From Ruminococcus sp. (GTDB taxonomy: Bacteria > Bacillota > Clostridia > Oscillospirales > Acutalibacteraceae): DNA of 36,596 nt. How positions within the stretch are numbered: the first letter of the stretch is position 1; each line of letters begins with the position of its first letter. The notes below the pieces were generated by a model. The model saw only the letters and a program-made list of their open reading frames with translations. It made no database searches and was not told the DNA's origin. The translations under genes were made by a program, and so were the position numbers. Below are positions 15,579-24,034 of this stretch, one piece after another. The DNA lies in assembly GCA_017405065.1 (NCBI GenBank), contig JAFRBD010000022.1:1-36596 (forward strand). Direction: 5' to 3'.

Positions 15579-16043
15579 ATGGCAACCAGTAATTATACAC
15601 CGAATCTGCACCTGAGCGCGTGGGCGGATTCCGACAGACCCAAACGGGCGGATTTTGTGTCTGATAACAACATCATCGATACGCAGCTCGGCGGTCACGT
15701 CGCGAACAATAACATTCATGTGACGTCACAGGAAAAGGCAAAGATCGCGGAGCCCTTTGTCAGCAGCCTGTATTCAGGCTCCGGCGAGAGTTCGCGTGCG
15801 ATCAATCTGGGCTTTCAGCCGAAGACGGTCTTTGTCTACAAGCGCGGCGTGCCCTTTGTCACGTACAGCGGCGGCGTCAACAACGTCAACGCGGCATGCG
15901 GATTCTACGGTAACGGCGCCAGTGTGGGCATCAGCATCACCTCGAACGGGATAAATGTGTCTCAGTCGGCGCAGGCGTCAGACGGCGTCAAGGTGTGTCT
16001 GAATGAAAGCGGCAGCCAGTATACGATCATCGCGTTCAAGTAG
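15579..16043 (+). CDS. Short tail fibre-like protein
   Basis: 154-residue protein at the end of the island. The N-terminal segment (SNYTPNLHLSAWADSDRPKRADFVSDN) is typical of baseplate-attachment regions in Clostridia phage fibres. It is followed by IHVTSQEKAKIAE and a beta-rich, Gly/Asn/Ser-rich C-terminus that may be the receptor-binding head. It is very short for a fibre. It has its own RBS (AGAAAGAAGG) and ends before a strong hairpin. Confidence 0.6.
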   Translation: MATSNYTPNLHLSAWADSDRPKRADFVSDNNIIDTQLGGHVANNNIHVTSQEKAKIAEPFVSSLYSGSGESSRAINLGFQPKTVFVYKRGVPFVTYSGGVNNVNAACGFYGNGASVGISITSNGINVSQSAQASDGVKVCLNESGSQYTIIAFK

Positions 16044-16065
16044 GATACCGGATACATAATCAAAA

Positions 16066-16106
16066 AAGAGACCCTTTTGAGCAATGTATACTCAAAAGGG
16101 TCTCTT
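16066..16106 (-). terminator. Bidirectional terminator closing the phage island
   Basis: A 16-bp perfect stem: 16066-16081 pairs with 16091-16106 around a 9-base loop. On the minus strand it is followed by CTTTTTTG, a good terminator for the membrane protein gene ending at 16128. On the plus strand the T-run is poor, but the stem can still stop island transcripts. Confidence 0.8.
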
Positions 16107-16127
16107 GCAGTTTCGTCTGTAAATTGA

Positions 16128-16976
16128 TCAATGCTTTTTTGTCGCACGGCGGGGTATGTATACTTCGTCGGTATCCGCTCGGGAAGAGGTGCGGCGGGAG
16201 TAACCGGGGTTCTCATCCGCGTAGCGGGAGGTTCTTTGACCGGAGCCTGCTTCACGGCGTTCTCTCTGTTCCATACGCGCCGCTTCGGAGCGATAGGGAG
16301 AAGAGCCGCGTCTGCGCTCCATGCGCGCCGCTTCCTTTTTCGCCGCGCTGCGGTGAGCGATGGTCGCGATGATGAAGTAGAGGATGCCTAACGCGGCAAG
16401 CGCCAAAAGCGCATAACCGAGATACAGGATCCAGTCGCCGTTGTCCTGGACTTCCGTATTGGACTTGATCGCCGAGAAATCCGCTACGCCGGTTTTGACG
16501 GTCTTTTCATCCAGCACGATATCGCTCCATTCATTCGGAGCGGCGTCTTCGGCGCTCATGCCCGAGGTGTTGTACAGGGGGGTGTTGGAAGAAACGGAGC
16601 CGACCGCTTCGTTACTGTCCGCGACATTGTAATTGTGGTTGGACGCGTCGCCGTAATACAGCGGATCGGGATCCTCCTCGACATAGTTGTTATAGCCGCT
16701 GTTGTCATATCCGTTGTCATATCCGGAGTCTCCGCCCGACTGGTTATCATTATGGGCGGGTTCTTCGACAGGCGCCGGATCGTTATTGACGGGTTCTTCA
16801 GCAGGAGAAGGGTCGTTGTTGACAGGCGCCGGTTCGTTGTTAGCGGGCTCTTCGACAGCCGGCAGATCACCGACTGCATTTTCTTCACCTACGGCGCTGC
16901 ACGCCAACATCACCGAGGCGGATATCATAAAGACAACCGCCAGAATAAGAGCAATAAATCTAAGTGATTTTTTCAT
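16128..16976 (-). CDS. Single-pass membrane protein with Pro/Asn/Glu-rich ectodomain
   Basis: 282 residues, no recognised family. It has an N-terminal signal (about 1-27, with LACSA that might also serve as a lipobox). A low-complexity extracellular part follows, with repeats of EEPxNNxPAPV (about 42-75), then a Tyr/Asn/Gly-rich stretch (82-108). A membrane helix spans about 182-207, and the tail is Arg/Ser-rich (210-282). The type I layout suggests an envelope anchor with a basic cytosolic tail. It starts 14 bases after the SurA-like gene and is probably co-transcribed with it. Whether it has any link to the neighbouring phage island is unknown. Confidence 0.7.
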   Translation of the reverse strand: MKKSLRFIALILAVVFMISASVMLACSAVGEENAVGDLPAVEEPANNEPAPVNNDPSPAEEPVNNDPAPVEEPAHNDNQSGGDSGYDNGYDNSGYNNYVEEDPDPLYYGDASNHNYNVADSNEAVGSVSSNTPLYNTSGMSAEDAAPNEWSDIVLDEKTVKTGVADFSAIKSNTEVQDNGDWILYLGYALLALAALGILYFIIATIAHRSAAKKEAARMERRRGSSPYRSEAARMEQRERREAGSGQRTSRYADENPGYSRRTSSRADTDEVYIPRRATKKH

Positions 16977-16990
16977 TCAATCAACTCCGT

Positions 16991-18130
16991 TTATTTTTTC
17001 TTGTTGGTCTCCTCAAACATAGAGGGGTTGTAACTGCTGCAAGCGGAGGAGAGGGTGATCTTCTGTTCGTCCGCAAGGTCCTTGAGCAGTTCGTCGAATG
17101 CATCATGCTTCATTGCGGAGAGGACGTCGTTCTTGTGCTGTTCGGGATCGGTATAGGCTTCTACCTGCTTCTCGATCGGCTCGCGATAGATGAGGTAAAG
17201 CTGTTTGGAGTTTTCATCCTCGCCGACCTCCATGGTCATCGCCTGACCGTCCTTCATATCCTTGATGGTTTTGAGGATATCATCGGTGGTTTCCTCGTCG
17301 ATGTCTTCAACATTTTCGGTAGTGGGATCTTCTTCCACTTCGTATTTTTCCATATACTCAGCGACAACGTCGGCATAGGAGCCGCCGTCGGACAGGGTGG
17401 ATGCATAATCGCTGAAGTCCTTCTGGTATTCTGCAATCTTATCCTCGGAGAGAGGCGTGTTCTCGGAAGCGGTTTCCTCGCTGCCGTCGGCTGAATCGGT
17501 TTCGGCAGTTTCATAAAGGTTAACGGAGAAATACTTATAGGAGGTATAGTTCTCCTTGAAGTAATCGGTCAGCTCTTCATCTGATACCGCAGAAGGACCG
17601 TCGGTGCCGTACTCTGCCTTGAATGCCTCGGTCTCCATGACGGGAATGGTGTAGCCCGCAAGGAAGAAGGAATCGAAGCTGATGCCGTAGGGCTCAAGCT
17701 GTTCGGCGTAGCTCTGATCCCAGTAGCTCTTGTAATAAGTCTTGGTGCTGTCGAGCTCTGTCTGGTCGATGGTGCAGCCGAGTTCGTTGAACTTGGTGTT
17801 GATCGCGACAGCGTTCTTAGTGTCTTCGTCCGCCTTATTCTTGATCCAATCCTCTGCTACGGCAGTTTCACCGTCGTCATCGGTGATCTCCATTTTCAGG
17901 AAAGACTTTTTGCCGTCGTATTTGCCGGTCTCAGCGTCATAAAGATCGCTCTTCTGCGCATAACCCTGAGCGCTGTTGTAAGCGTTGAACAGATAGTAGA
18001 TGTAAACGCCGATCGGAAGCTCAATGTCATCCTGCTGATACGCATACTGCGGAGAAAGGGAGCAGGATGCAGCCGAAAGCGCAATAACCAGCGCCAGTAC
18101 GACGCAGAGGATCTTCGAAAAATTCTTCAT
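16991..18130 (-). CDS. SurA/PrsA-like secreted lipoprotein (putative foldase)
   Basis: 379-residue acidic protein. The signal peptide ends LSAASC (Cys23), a plausible though imperfect lipobox. The body is mostly helical with Asp/Glu/Thr-rich linkers. It has a SurA_N-like middle (AVSDEELTDYFKENYTSYKYFSVNLY, where 'SDEEL..YF.ENY..y......' is typical of PrsA/SurA foldases). It ends with AMKHDAFDELLKDL and CSSYNPSMFEE. No clear parvulin catalytic core is seen, so isomerase activity is not claimed. The start at 18130 follows AAAGGACGG; the 15-residue longer reading is unlikely. Confidence 0.65.
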   Translation of the reverse strand: MKNFSKILCVVLALVIALSAASCSLSPQYAYQQDDIELPIGVYIYYLFNAYNSAQGYAQKSDLYDAETGKYDGKKSFLKMEITDDDGETAVAEDWIKNKADEDTKNAVAINTKFNELGCTIDQTELDSTKTYYKSYWDQSYAEQLEPYGISFDSFFLAGYTIPVMETEAFKAEYGTDGPSAVSDEELTDYFKENYTSYKYFSVNLYETAETDSADGSEETASENTPLSEDKIAEYQKDFSDYASTLSDGGSYADVVAEYMEKYEVEEDPTTENVEDIDEETTDDILKTIKDMKDGQAMTMEVGEDENSKQLYLIYREPIEKQVEAYTDPEQHKNDVLSAMKHDAFDELLKDLADEQKITLSSACSSYNPSMFEETNKKK

Positions 18131-18310
18131 TTTAATTACCGTCCTTTGTTTATTATGGATGCGGCTTAACTGCATAATATCGCATCATAATAATATTTAA
18201 CTCATACAATATACACCATTTTTTGTTTTTTGTCTATAAGATTGGGGTAAAAAATCGAATTTTAACAGTTTGTTATAAATTTAATTCTGATAGAGAAATA
18301 TATTTTGATA

Positions 18311-18345
18311 GAAAAAATGAGTCCCGCGGGATCCACAGGACTCAT
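18311..18345 (-). terminator. Terminator downstream of mfd
   Basis: ATGAGTCC (18317-18324) pairs with GGACTCAT (18338-18345). On the minus strand the stem runs into a T-rich tract (TTTTTTC). It closes the prs-pth-mfd transcript, separate from the lipoprotein gene ahead. The rest of 18131-18390 is AT-rich and presumably holds the lipoprotein promoter, which I could not resolve. Confidence 0.8.
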
Positions 18346-18390
18346 AGTAATGACCGTATAGCAGAAAGGAGAATCGTGTGAAGACGCTGT

Positions 18391-21300
18391 TTACATCCCA
18401 AACAATTTTTTCAGGAGCTTTGACGGTGTTTCGCCTTTTAGCAGGCGGACGGCGATATACGGCTTGCCGCCCGCAGAGAGCATCGCTCTGCCGGGGAGCC
18501 TCGCGATCAGCTCCGGCACCTCCTTGCGGCGGATGTCGCTGAGGTACAGCATCAGGCTTGCGTCGTTCTGGCGGATCTCGTAGACGCCCATCGCGGCGGC
18601 GCGGTTGCGCACCAGCGCACTGTCGATCAGCCCCATGACCGACGGCGGGACGTCGCCGTAGCGGTCGACGAGCTCGTCGATGACGTCGCGCGCGTCCTCG
18701 GGAGAGCGGATATCGGCGATCCTGCGGTAGGCGTCGAGGCGGTTCGACAGACTTTCGATGTAGTCTTCGGGGATGTGTGCCTGCACCTGAATGTCGATCA
18801 GGCAGTCGCGTTCCTCCAAGCCCTCCGGCTGCTCGCCCTTTTCCTCGCGAACGGCTTCGCCGAGGAGCTTGATATACATATCGTAGCCGACGTCCTCCAT
18901 ATGACCGTGCTGCTCCGCGCCGAGGATATTGCCTGCGCCGCGCAGCTCAAGGTCGCGCATGGCGATCTTGAAGCCGGAGCCGAATTCGGTGAATTCGCGG
19001 ATCGCGGTCAGACGCTTTTGTGAGATGTCGGACAGCACCTTCGCGCCGTTGTAGGTGAAGTAGGCGTAAGCGCGGCGGGAGGATCGACCGACGCGTCCGC
19101 GGATCTGGTGGAGCTGAGAGAGTCCGAAGCGGTCGGCGTTTTCGATGATCAGCGTATTGGCGTTGGGCAGATCCACGCCCGTTTCGATGATGGTGGTGCA
19201 GACGAGTACGTTGATCTCCTGATTCAGCATTTTGCGCCATACCTCGCTGAGCTCCTGTTCGCTCATTTTGCCGTGACCGACGGCGACATTCGCTTCGGGG
19301 ATGGCTTCACTGATGCGGATGGCTTTCGCTTCGATGCCTTCGACGTTGTTGAACAGGTAGAATACCTGTCCGCCTCGTCTGAGTTCACGGCGGATCGCTT
19401 CGTTGACGACCGCCGTGTCATGTTCCAGCACATAGGTCTGGACGGGATGACGGTCGAGCGGCGCTTCTTCGATGACGGACATGTCGCGGATGCCGCTCAT
19501 CGCCATGTTCAGCGTGCGGGGGATGGGGGTCGCGGAGAGGGTGAGGATGTCAATGTTTTTCCGCAGTTCCTTGAAATGCTCTTTTTGCGCCACGCCGAAG
19601 CGCTGTTCTTCGTCGATGATCGCGAGTCCTAAGTCGCGGAATTCCACGTCTTTCTGAACGAGTCTGTGCGTACCGATGATCATGTCGATCTCGCCGTGCT
19701 TCAGCTTTTCGATGATCTCCTTTTGCTGAGCGGGAGAACGGAAGCGGGATAATAATTCCACGCGGATGGGATAGCCGTCAAAGCGGTTCAGCACCGTCTG
19801 GTAATGCTGCCACGCGAGGATGGTGGTGGGGCAGAGCAGGGCGCACTGCATGCTGTCGGAGACGCATTTGAAGGCGGCGCGCAGCGCGACCTCGGTCTTG
19901 CCGAAGCCGACGTCGCCGCACAGCAGCCGATCCATCGGGACGGCGCGCTCCATAACGTGCATTATCTCGTCACAGCAGCGCAGCAGATCCTCGGTCTCTT
20001 CATACGGGAAGCCGGCTTCAAAGTCGTGCTGCCATTCGTTGTCGCCCGAAAAGGCGTGCCCCTGCGCCTGCATGCGCTTGGCATATAGCTCGATCAGCTC
20101 CTTTGCCATCTCCTTCGCCGCCGCCTTGACGCGGCGCTTGGCGTTGACCCATTCCTTGGAGCCGAGACGGTTGAGCTTGACATGGGCGTTTTCTTTGGGC
20201 CCGATATATTTTGCGACCAGATCGAGCTGGGTGACGGGGACATACAGGTTGTCGCCCTTGGCGTACTCGATCATGATATAGTCTTTGAGATAGCCCTGTA
20301 CGTCCATTTTGTGGACGCCGCGATAGACGCCGATTCCGTGGATGGAATGGACGACGTATTCGCCGGGGGACAGTTCGCTGAGGTTATAGACCGCCTTGCC
20401 GTCTTTCGGCGTACGGCGGCGCTTCTTTTTATAAGCGGTGCTGACGGCGGACAGGGTATAGAGGATGAAGTTTTGTTCGGGATACTCGATACCCGCGCTG
20501 AGCATACCGGGCATGACGTAGACGAATCCGCGTTCCGCTTTGTCGAGCTTTTCGACATACAGCGCGTTAACGCCCTTTTCATTGAGCAGAGAACAGAGAT
20601 TTTCCGCGCCTTTTGGGGTGCCCGCGAGGATGACGACCGCCATACTGCCGTAGCCGATATCCTCCAGATCCTCGATCAGCGCCGTGCTTTGTCCCGACCA
20701 CGGAGAGGTCTGGCGCGCGCTGAAGGTAACGGCGGCGGAAAGCGGCGTATTGTACGAGGAGTGGGAGAAAGCGTCAAGGAAAACGGTCGGTCGGCGGAGC
20801 AGCAGCTCCATGCTCTGCGTGAAATCGAGGGCGTAGGTCTCGAAGCCGCGGCACAGAACGCCGTCCTCAAACAGCGCCTTGAGCTCCTCTTTTTCGTGAA
20901 ATTCGACGGAGCGGTCGCGCTCCTTGACGTTCTGATACTCGGAAATGAAGACGATCTCGTTCTCGTCGAAGTAATCGAACAGGGTCGCGGGCTTGTCGTA
21001 GATCAGCGAAATAAACTTGTCGTAGGTCGCGAAGCCGATCCCCGAGCGGAGCAGTTCCGCTTCCTTTTGCAGGCGTTCTTTGGCTTTCGCGTTTTTCAGA
21101 CGCGCGGCTTTTTTGTCGATCTGATCGGCGAGCCCGGTCTTATCGCCGACCAGTATCTCGCCGGAGGGGGTGAGAGCGATCGATTCGCAGTAATCGGTGC
21201 GGCGCTGGGTCTCGACGTCGAAATAATTGATGGTGTCGATCTGATCGCCCCACAGCTCGATGCGCACGGGCGCGTCGCTGTCGGGCATGAACAGGTCGAT

Positions 21301-21831
21301 GATGCCGCCGCGGATAGAAAACTGACCGCTGCCCTCGACGTTGTCGCAGCGCTCGTACCCTAAGAGGATCAGCGTCTGTTCAAACTCGGTCAGATCGATC
21401 TCGACGTCCGGTTCTAAGGTACGGGTGACGGAGCGCAGAACGTCCTTTGGGATGGTGAACTGCGCCGCTGCGTCGAGGGTCGCGATCACGACGTCGTAGT
21501 CGCCCGACAGCATCCGGCTGAGGACGTTCAGGCGCTGATGCTCGTATTCGTGCGATTTTACCTGTGAGGGGATGTAGATAAAATCCTTCTTCTGATAGAC
21601 CAGCGCGTTAAGCCCCATTGCGCTGATATCGTTGCACAGCGCCTGCGCTTCCTGCTCGTTTTGGGCAGCACAAAAGGCTCTGACGGAGCGTTCCCGGCAG
21701 AGCGATGTGATGATATTGGCTTTGTGGACTCCCGATACGCCGATAGCGGCTGAGCGGGAGCCTGATCGGAGGGCGTCGTCCAGCGCCTTGAATTGCTTGG
21801 TGCGCCGGATGATCTGGTCTAAAAATTGCAT
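18391..21831 (-). CDS. mfd: Transcription-repair coupling factor Mfd
   Basis: 1146-residue ATP-dependent DNA translocase that removes RNA polymerase stalled at lesions and recruits UvrA. Domains appear in standard order. A UvrB-like N-terminal part is followed by the RNA polymerase interaction domain starting at [16 protein letters not shown] (490-505). The RecG-like motor has Walker A GDVGFGKT (639-646), DEEQ (740-743) and motif [17 protein letters not shown]7 domain is C-terminal. Length is normal. The start at 21831 (MQFLDQ) is family-like. The only Shine-Dalgarno-like GGGAGG is 13 bases upstream, inside a dispersed repeat. The order prs-pth-mfd is common in Firmicutes. Confidence 0.95.
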   Translation of the reverse strand: MQFLDQIIRRTKQFKALDDALRSGSRSAAIGVSGVHKANIITSLCRERSVRAFCAAQNEQEAQALCNDISAMGLNALVYQKKDFIYIPSQVKSHEYEHQRLNVLSRMLSGDYDVVIATLDAAAQFTIPKDVLRSVTRTLEPDVEIDLTEFEQTLILLGYERCDNVEGSGQFSIRGGIIDLFMPDSDAPVRIELWGDQIDTINYFDVETQRRTDYCESIALTPSGEILVGDKTGLADQIDKKAARLKNAKAKERLQKEAELLRSGIGFATYDKFISLIYDKPATLFDYFDENEIVFISEYQNVKERDRSVEFHEKEELKALFEDGVLCRGFETYALDFTQSMELLLRRPTVFLDAFSHSSYNTPLSAAVTFSARQTSPWSGQSTALIEDLEDIGYGSMAVVILAGTPKGAENLCSLLNEKGVNALYVEKLDKAERGFVYVMPGMLSAGIEYPEQNFILYTLSAVSTAYKKKRRRTPKDGKAVYNLSELSPGEYVVHSIHGIGVYRGVHKMDVQGYLKDYIMIEYAKGDNLYVPVTQLDLVAKYIGPKENAHVKLNRLGSKEWVNAKRRVKAAAKEMAKELIELYAKRMQAQGHAFSGDNEWQHDFEAGFPYEETEDLLRCCDEIMHVMERAVPMDRLLCGDVGFGKTEVALRAAFKCVSDSMQCALLCPTTILAWQHYQTVLNRFDGYPIRVELLSRFRSPAQQKEIIEKLKHGEIDMIIGTHRLVQKDVEFRDLGLAIIDEEQRFGVAQKEHFKELRKNIDILTLSATPIPRTLNMAMSGIRDMSVIEEAPLDRHPVQTYVLEHDTAVVNEAIRRELRRGGQVFYLFNNVEGIEAKAIRISEAIPEANVAVGHGKMSEQELSEVWRKMLNQEINVLVCTTIIETGVDLPNANTLIIENADRFGLSQLHQIRGRVGRSSRRAYAYFTYNGAKVLSDISQKRLTAIREFTEFGSGFKIAMRDLELRGAGNILGAEQHGHMEDVGYDMYIKLLGEAVREEKGEQPEGLEERDCLIDIQVQAHIPEDYIESLSNRLDAYRRIADIRSPEDARDVIDELVDRYGDVPPSVMGLIDSALVRNRAAAMGVYEIRQNDASLMLYLSDIRRKEVPELIARLPGRAMLSAGGKPYIAVRLLKGETPSKLLKKLFGM

Positions 21832-21842
21832 GATACTTTTGA

Positions 21843-21970
21843 AGCCTCCCTTTTCTAAGGGAGGTGGCACGAAGTGCCGGAGGGTTGAAAAGTGTATATG
21901 TGTTGGGGCGGCAACCTCCGGTCGGCATGACGCGAGCGTCCGCTGACAGCCCCTTTAGGAAAGGGAGCCT
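21843..21970. repeat. Two facing family A repeats between pth and mfd
   Basis: One unit (about 21843-21887) has the core CCTCCCTT...AAGGGAGG with GGCACGAAGTGCC. A second, reversed unit (about 21942-21970) reads GCTGACAGCCCC...AAAGGGAGCC. They fill the pth-mfd spacer and form strong secondary structure. The first unit's GGGAGG (minus strand) lies just upstream of the mfd start. Confidence 0.65.
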
Positions 21971-21984
21971 TTTTAGGTTTGCTC

Positions 21985-22584
21985 TCAATTATACAAATTC
22001 ATCGCCTTATCGATATCGCCGTCAATGATGCATTCCACCGCGCCCTTGATATCGGGCAGGCGTTCGGCGATGAGCTTTTGATCCTTGTCGGTAAAGCGGC
22101 TGAGCACCCAGTCCTTGAGATCATAGTCGGGATGGGGCTTTTTGCCGATGCCGATCTTGACGCGCGGGAACTCGTCGGAGCCGGAAAGGTAGATGATATT
22201 CTGCAAGCCCTTCTGCCCGCCGTCAGACCCCTTGCGGCGGATGCGGATCACGCCGACGTCAAGGGAGATATCATCTGACAGTATAACAACCTGACGGGGC
22301 GGGATTTTATAGAAATTCATCGCCTCTGTGACCGCCTGACCGCTGAGGTTCATAAAGGTAGACGGCTTCATCAGCAGACACCGCCTGCCGCTGATGGTCG
22401 CTTCGCCGACAGTGGACTTGAATTTGATCCTGTTGATCTTTACGCCCAGCTGTTCGGCGATATAGTCGATCGCGATAAAGCCGGCGTTATGACGGGTGCC
22501 CTCATACTGCCTGCCCGGATTGCCGAGACCGACGATGATGTATTCGATATTGTTGTTGCTGAATTCTTTCTTTTTGAAAAACAT
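21985..22584 (-). CDS. pth: Peptidyl-tRNA hydrolase
   Basis: 199-residue cytosolic esterase that frees tRNA from stalled peptidyl-tRNA. The family signature GLGNPGRQYEGTRHNAGF gives Asn22 and catalytic His32. MKPSTFMNLSG (Asn79) and ILSDDISLD (Asp104/105) complete the active site, and RKGSDGGQKGLQNI is the conserved glycine loop. The start at 22584 leaves a short basic extension before the first strand. The preceding ribosome site is weak, so the start is less certain than the family. Confidence 0.93.
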   Translation of the reverse strand: MFFKKKEFSNNNIEYIIVGLGNPGRQYEGTRHNAGFIAIDYIAEQLGVKINRIKFKSTVGEATISGRRCLLMKPSTFMNLSGQAVTEAMNFYKIPPRQVVILSDDISLDVGVIRIRRKGSDGGQKGLQNIIYLSGSDEFPRVKIGIGKKPHPDYDLKDWVLSRFTDKDQKLIAERLPDIKGAVECIIDGDIDKAMNLYN

Positions 22585-22611
22585 AATCAATCTTACTTTT
22601 GCAGACAGAAA

Positions 22612-22647
22612 AGTGAAGAGTCGAGGGAATGTCCGCAACTCTTCACT
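22612..22647 (-). terminator. Hairpin between prs and pth
   Basis: AGTGAAGAGT (22612-22621) pairs with ACTCTTCACT (22638-22647) around a 16-base loop. On the minus strand it is followed by TTTTC. It is a possible weak terminator or processing site within the prs-pth-mfd unit. Confidence 0.45.
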
Positions 22648-22665
22648 CAAAAATCGGTTTATGGA

Positions 22666-23631
22666 TCAAACTAACAGATTCATCGGAGAAACAGGCTTGT
22701 CCTCGTAGATCCTCTCGATCGCCTCCGCAAACAGGGGAGCGGTGGAGAGAATGGTGAACTTGTCGAGCATCTTCTCTTCGGGGATCGGAACGGTATCGAG
22801 CAGGATACATTCCTTGATCGCGCTGTCGCGGATGCGCTCGATCGCGGGGCCGGAGAGAACCGCGTGAGAAGCACAGGCGTAAACTTCGGTAGCGCCGCCC
22901 TTTTCCACGATGGCGTTGGCTGCGTTGCACAGAGTACCTGCGGTGTCGATCATGTCGTCGACAAGGATGCATTTCTTGCCTCTGACCTCGCCGATGATGT
23001 TCATGACTTCGGAAACATTGGCGCGCTGTCTGCGTTTGTCGATGATCGCCATGGGGCAGCCGATCTTTGCCGCAAAGTTGCGCGCTCTGGTTACGGAGCC
23101 GAGGTCGGGGGATACGACGACGAACTCGTCCTCATGACCTTCGACCTTTTTCTTCATGTGCTTGGCGAGCATCGGAGCGCCGACAAGGTGATCGACGGGA
23201 ATGTTGAAGAAGCCCTGGATCTGCGCCGCGTGCAGATCCATCGTCAGCAGACGGTCTGCGCCGGCGGTGGTGATCAGGTCGGCGACCAGCTTGGACGAGA
23301 TCGGATCGCGCGCCTTGGCTTTGCGGTCCTGACGGGCATAGCCGAAGTACGGAACAACCGCTGTGATGGAGGAGGCGGAAGCTCTCTTCATCGCGTCGAT
23401 CATGATCAGAAGCTCCATGAGGTTGTCGTTGACGGGCGAGCAGGTCGACTGCACGATGAAGCAGTCGGAGCCGCGGACGGATTCATGCAGAGATACCGCG
23501 ATCTCGCCGTCCGAGAAGGTTGCGCAGTCGCTCTTGCCGAGCGGAACGCCTAAGCAGTCCGCGATGCCGTGAGCGACAGCCTTGTTGGAGTTGAGTGTGA
23601 AGATTTTGATGTCCTTACCGTGTGAATTCAT
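22666..23631 (-). CDS. prs: Ribose-phosphate pyrophosphokinase
   Basis: Class I PRPP synthase: makes phosphoribosyl pyrophosphate from ribose 5-phosphate and ATP for nucleotide, His and Trp synthesis. It shows [22 protein letters not shown] (96-117), MDLHAAQ with His134, [12 protein letters not shown] (173-184) and the PRPP loop [11 protein letters not shown] (223-233). Length (321) is normal. The start at 23631 has GGGGGA upstream. It leads the minus-strand prs-pth-mfd group. Confidence 0.95.
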   Translation of the reverse strand: MNSHGKDIKIFTLNSNKAVAHGIADCLGVPLGKSDCATFSDGEIAVSLHESVRGSDCFIVQSTCSPVNDNLMELLIMIDAMKRASASSITAVVPYFGYARQDRKAKARDPISSKLVADLITTAGADRLLTMDLHAAQIQGFFNIPVDHLVGAPMLAKHMKKKVEGHEDEFVVVSPDLGSVTRARNFAAKIGCPMAIIDKRRQRANVSEVMNIIGEVRGKKCILVDDMIDTAGTLCNAANAIVEKGGATEVYACASHAVLSGPAIERIRDSAIKECILLDTVPIPEEKMLDKFTILSTAPLFAEAIERIYEDKPVSPMNLLV

Positions 23632-24034
23632 TATTTGTCCCCCTAAATGAATTTTTGCTTAATATGTCTCGGATATATATTAACCTTGCGGTTTGGATGC
23701 GGATAATCAGATGCGGAAAGGTCTTCCCCTCGAGAGGAAGGCTTTTGGATATCTGCAGAGCCAAATGGGCGCTCTCGTAGATACTACTATTATCGCATAT
23801 ATTTGGGATTTTGCAAGAAGAAATTACAGAATTATGACAATTTTAACATTTTACACACTATCCACAAAATATGCGTATGACTTTTGTGCCACTTTTTTCG
23901 TTCTTTTTTCTCTTTTGAATAGTATTTTATTCCAACTTTTGCTATAATACATTTGTATATGTATGCTGTGGCGGTATATGCACCGCATAGATCCCGCAGT
24001 ATTTACTATAACAAACTTTTAGGAGGAGATTCCA
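23632..24034. other. Divergent AT-rich promoter region of prs and ppdK
   Basis: 403 bp without a convincing gene. The half next to ppdK is very AT-rich and contains its extended -10 (23940-23948). A small hairpin GCGGT/ACCGC lies in the ppdK leader near 23972-23987. An 84-codon ORF at 23693-23947 is not called because it lacks a ribosome site and runs through the promoter. I could not pick out the prs promoter with confidence. Confidence 0.5.
23940..23948 (+). promoter_or_regulatory. Extended -10 promoter of ppdK
   Basis: TGC-TATAAT (extended -10, TATAAT at 23943-23948) lies about 85 bases before the ppdK ATG. No good -35 is placed correctly, which is usual for extended -10 promoters. Confidence 0.6.

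Noticed and set aside
4746-16043. Ordinary complete prophage
   Set aside because: No integrase, attachment-site repeats, repressor, replication or lysis genes were seen, and no space remains for sheath or tape measure.
20182-21363. 393-codon plus-strand ORF inside mfd
   Set aside because: Antisense reading of a fully supported mfd gene, with the acidic/aliphatic low-complexity typical of such shadows.
23693-23947. 84-codon ORF upstream of ppdK
   Set aside because: No ribosome site; its C-terminal part is translated AT-rich promoter sequence ending at the ppdK -10 box.
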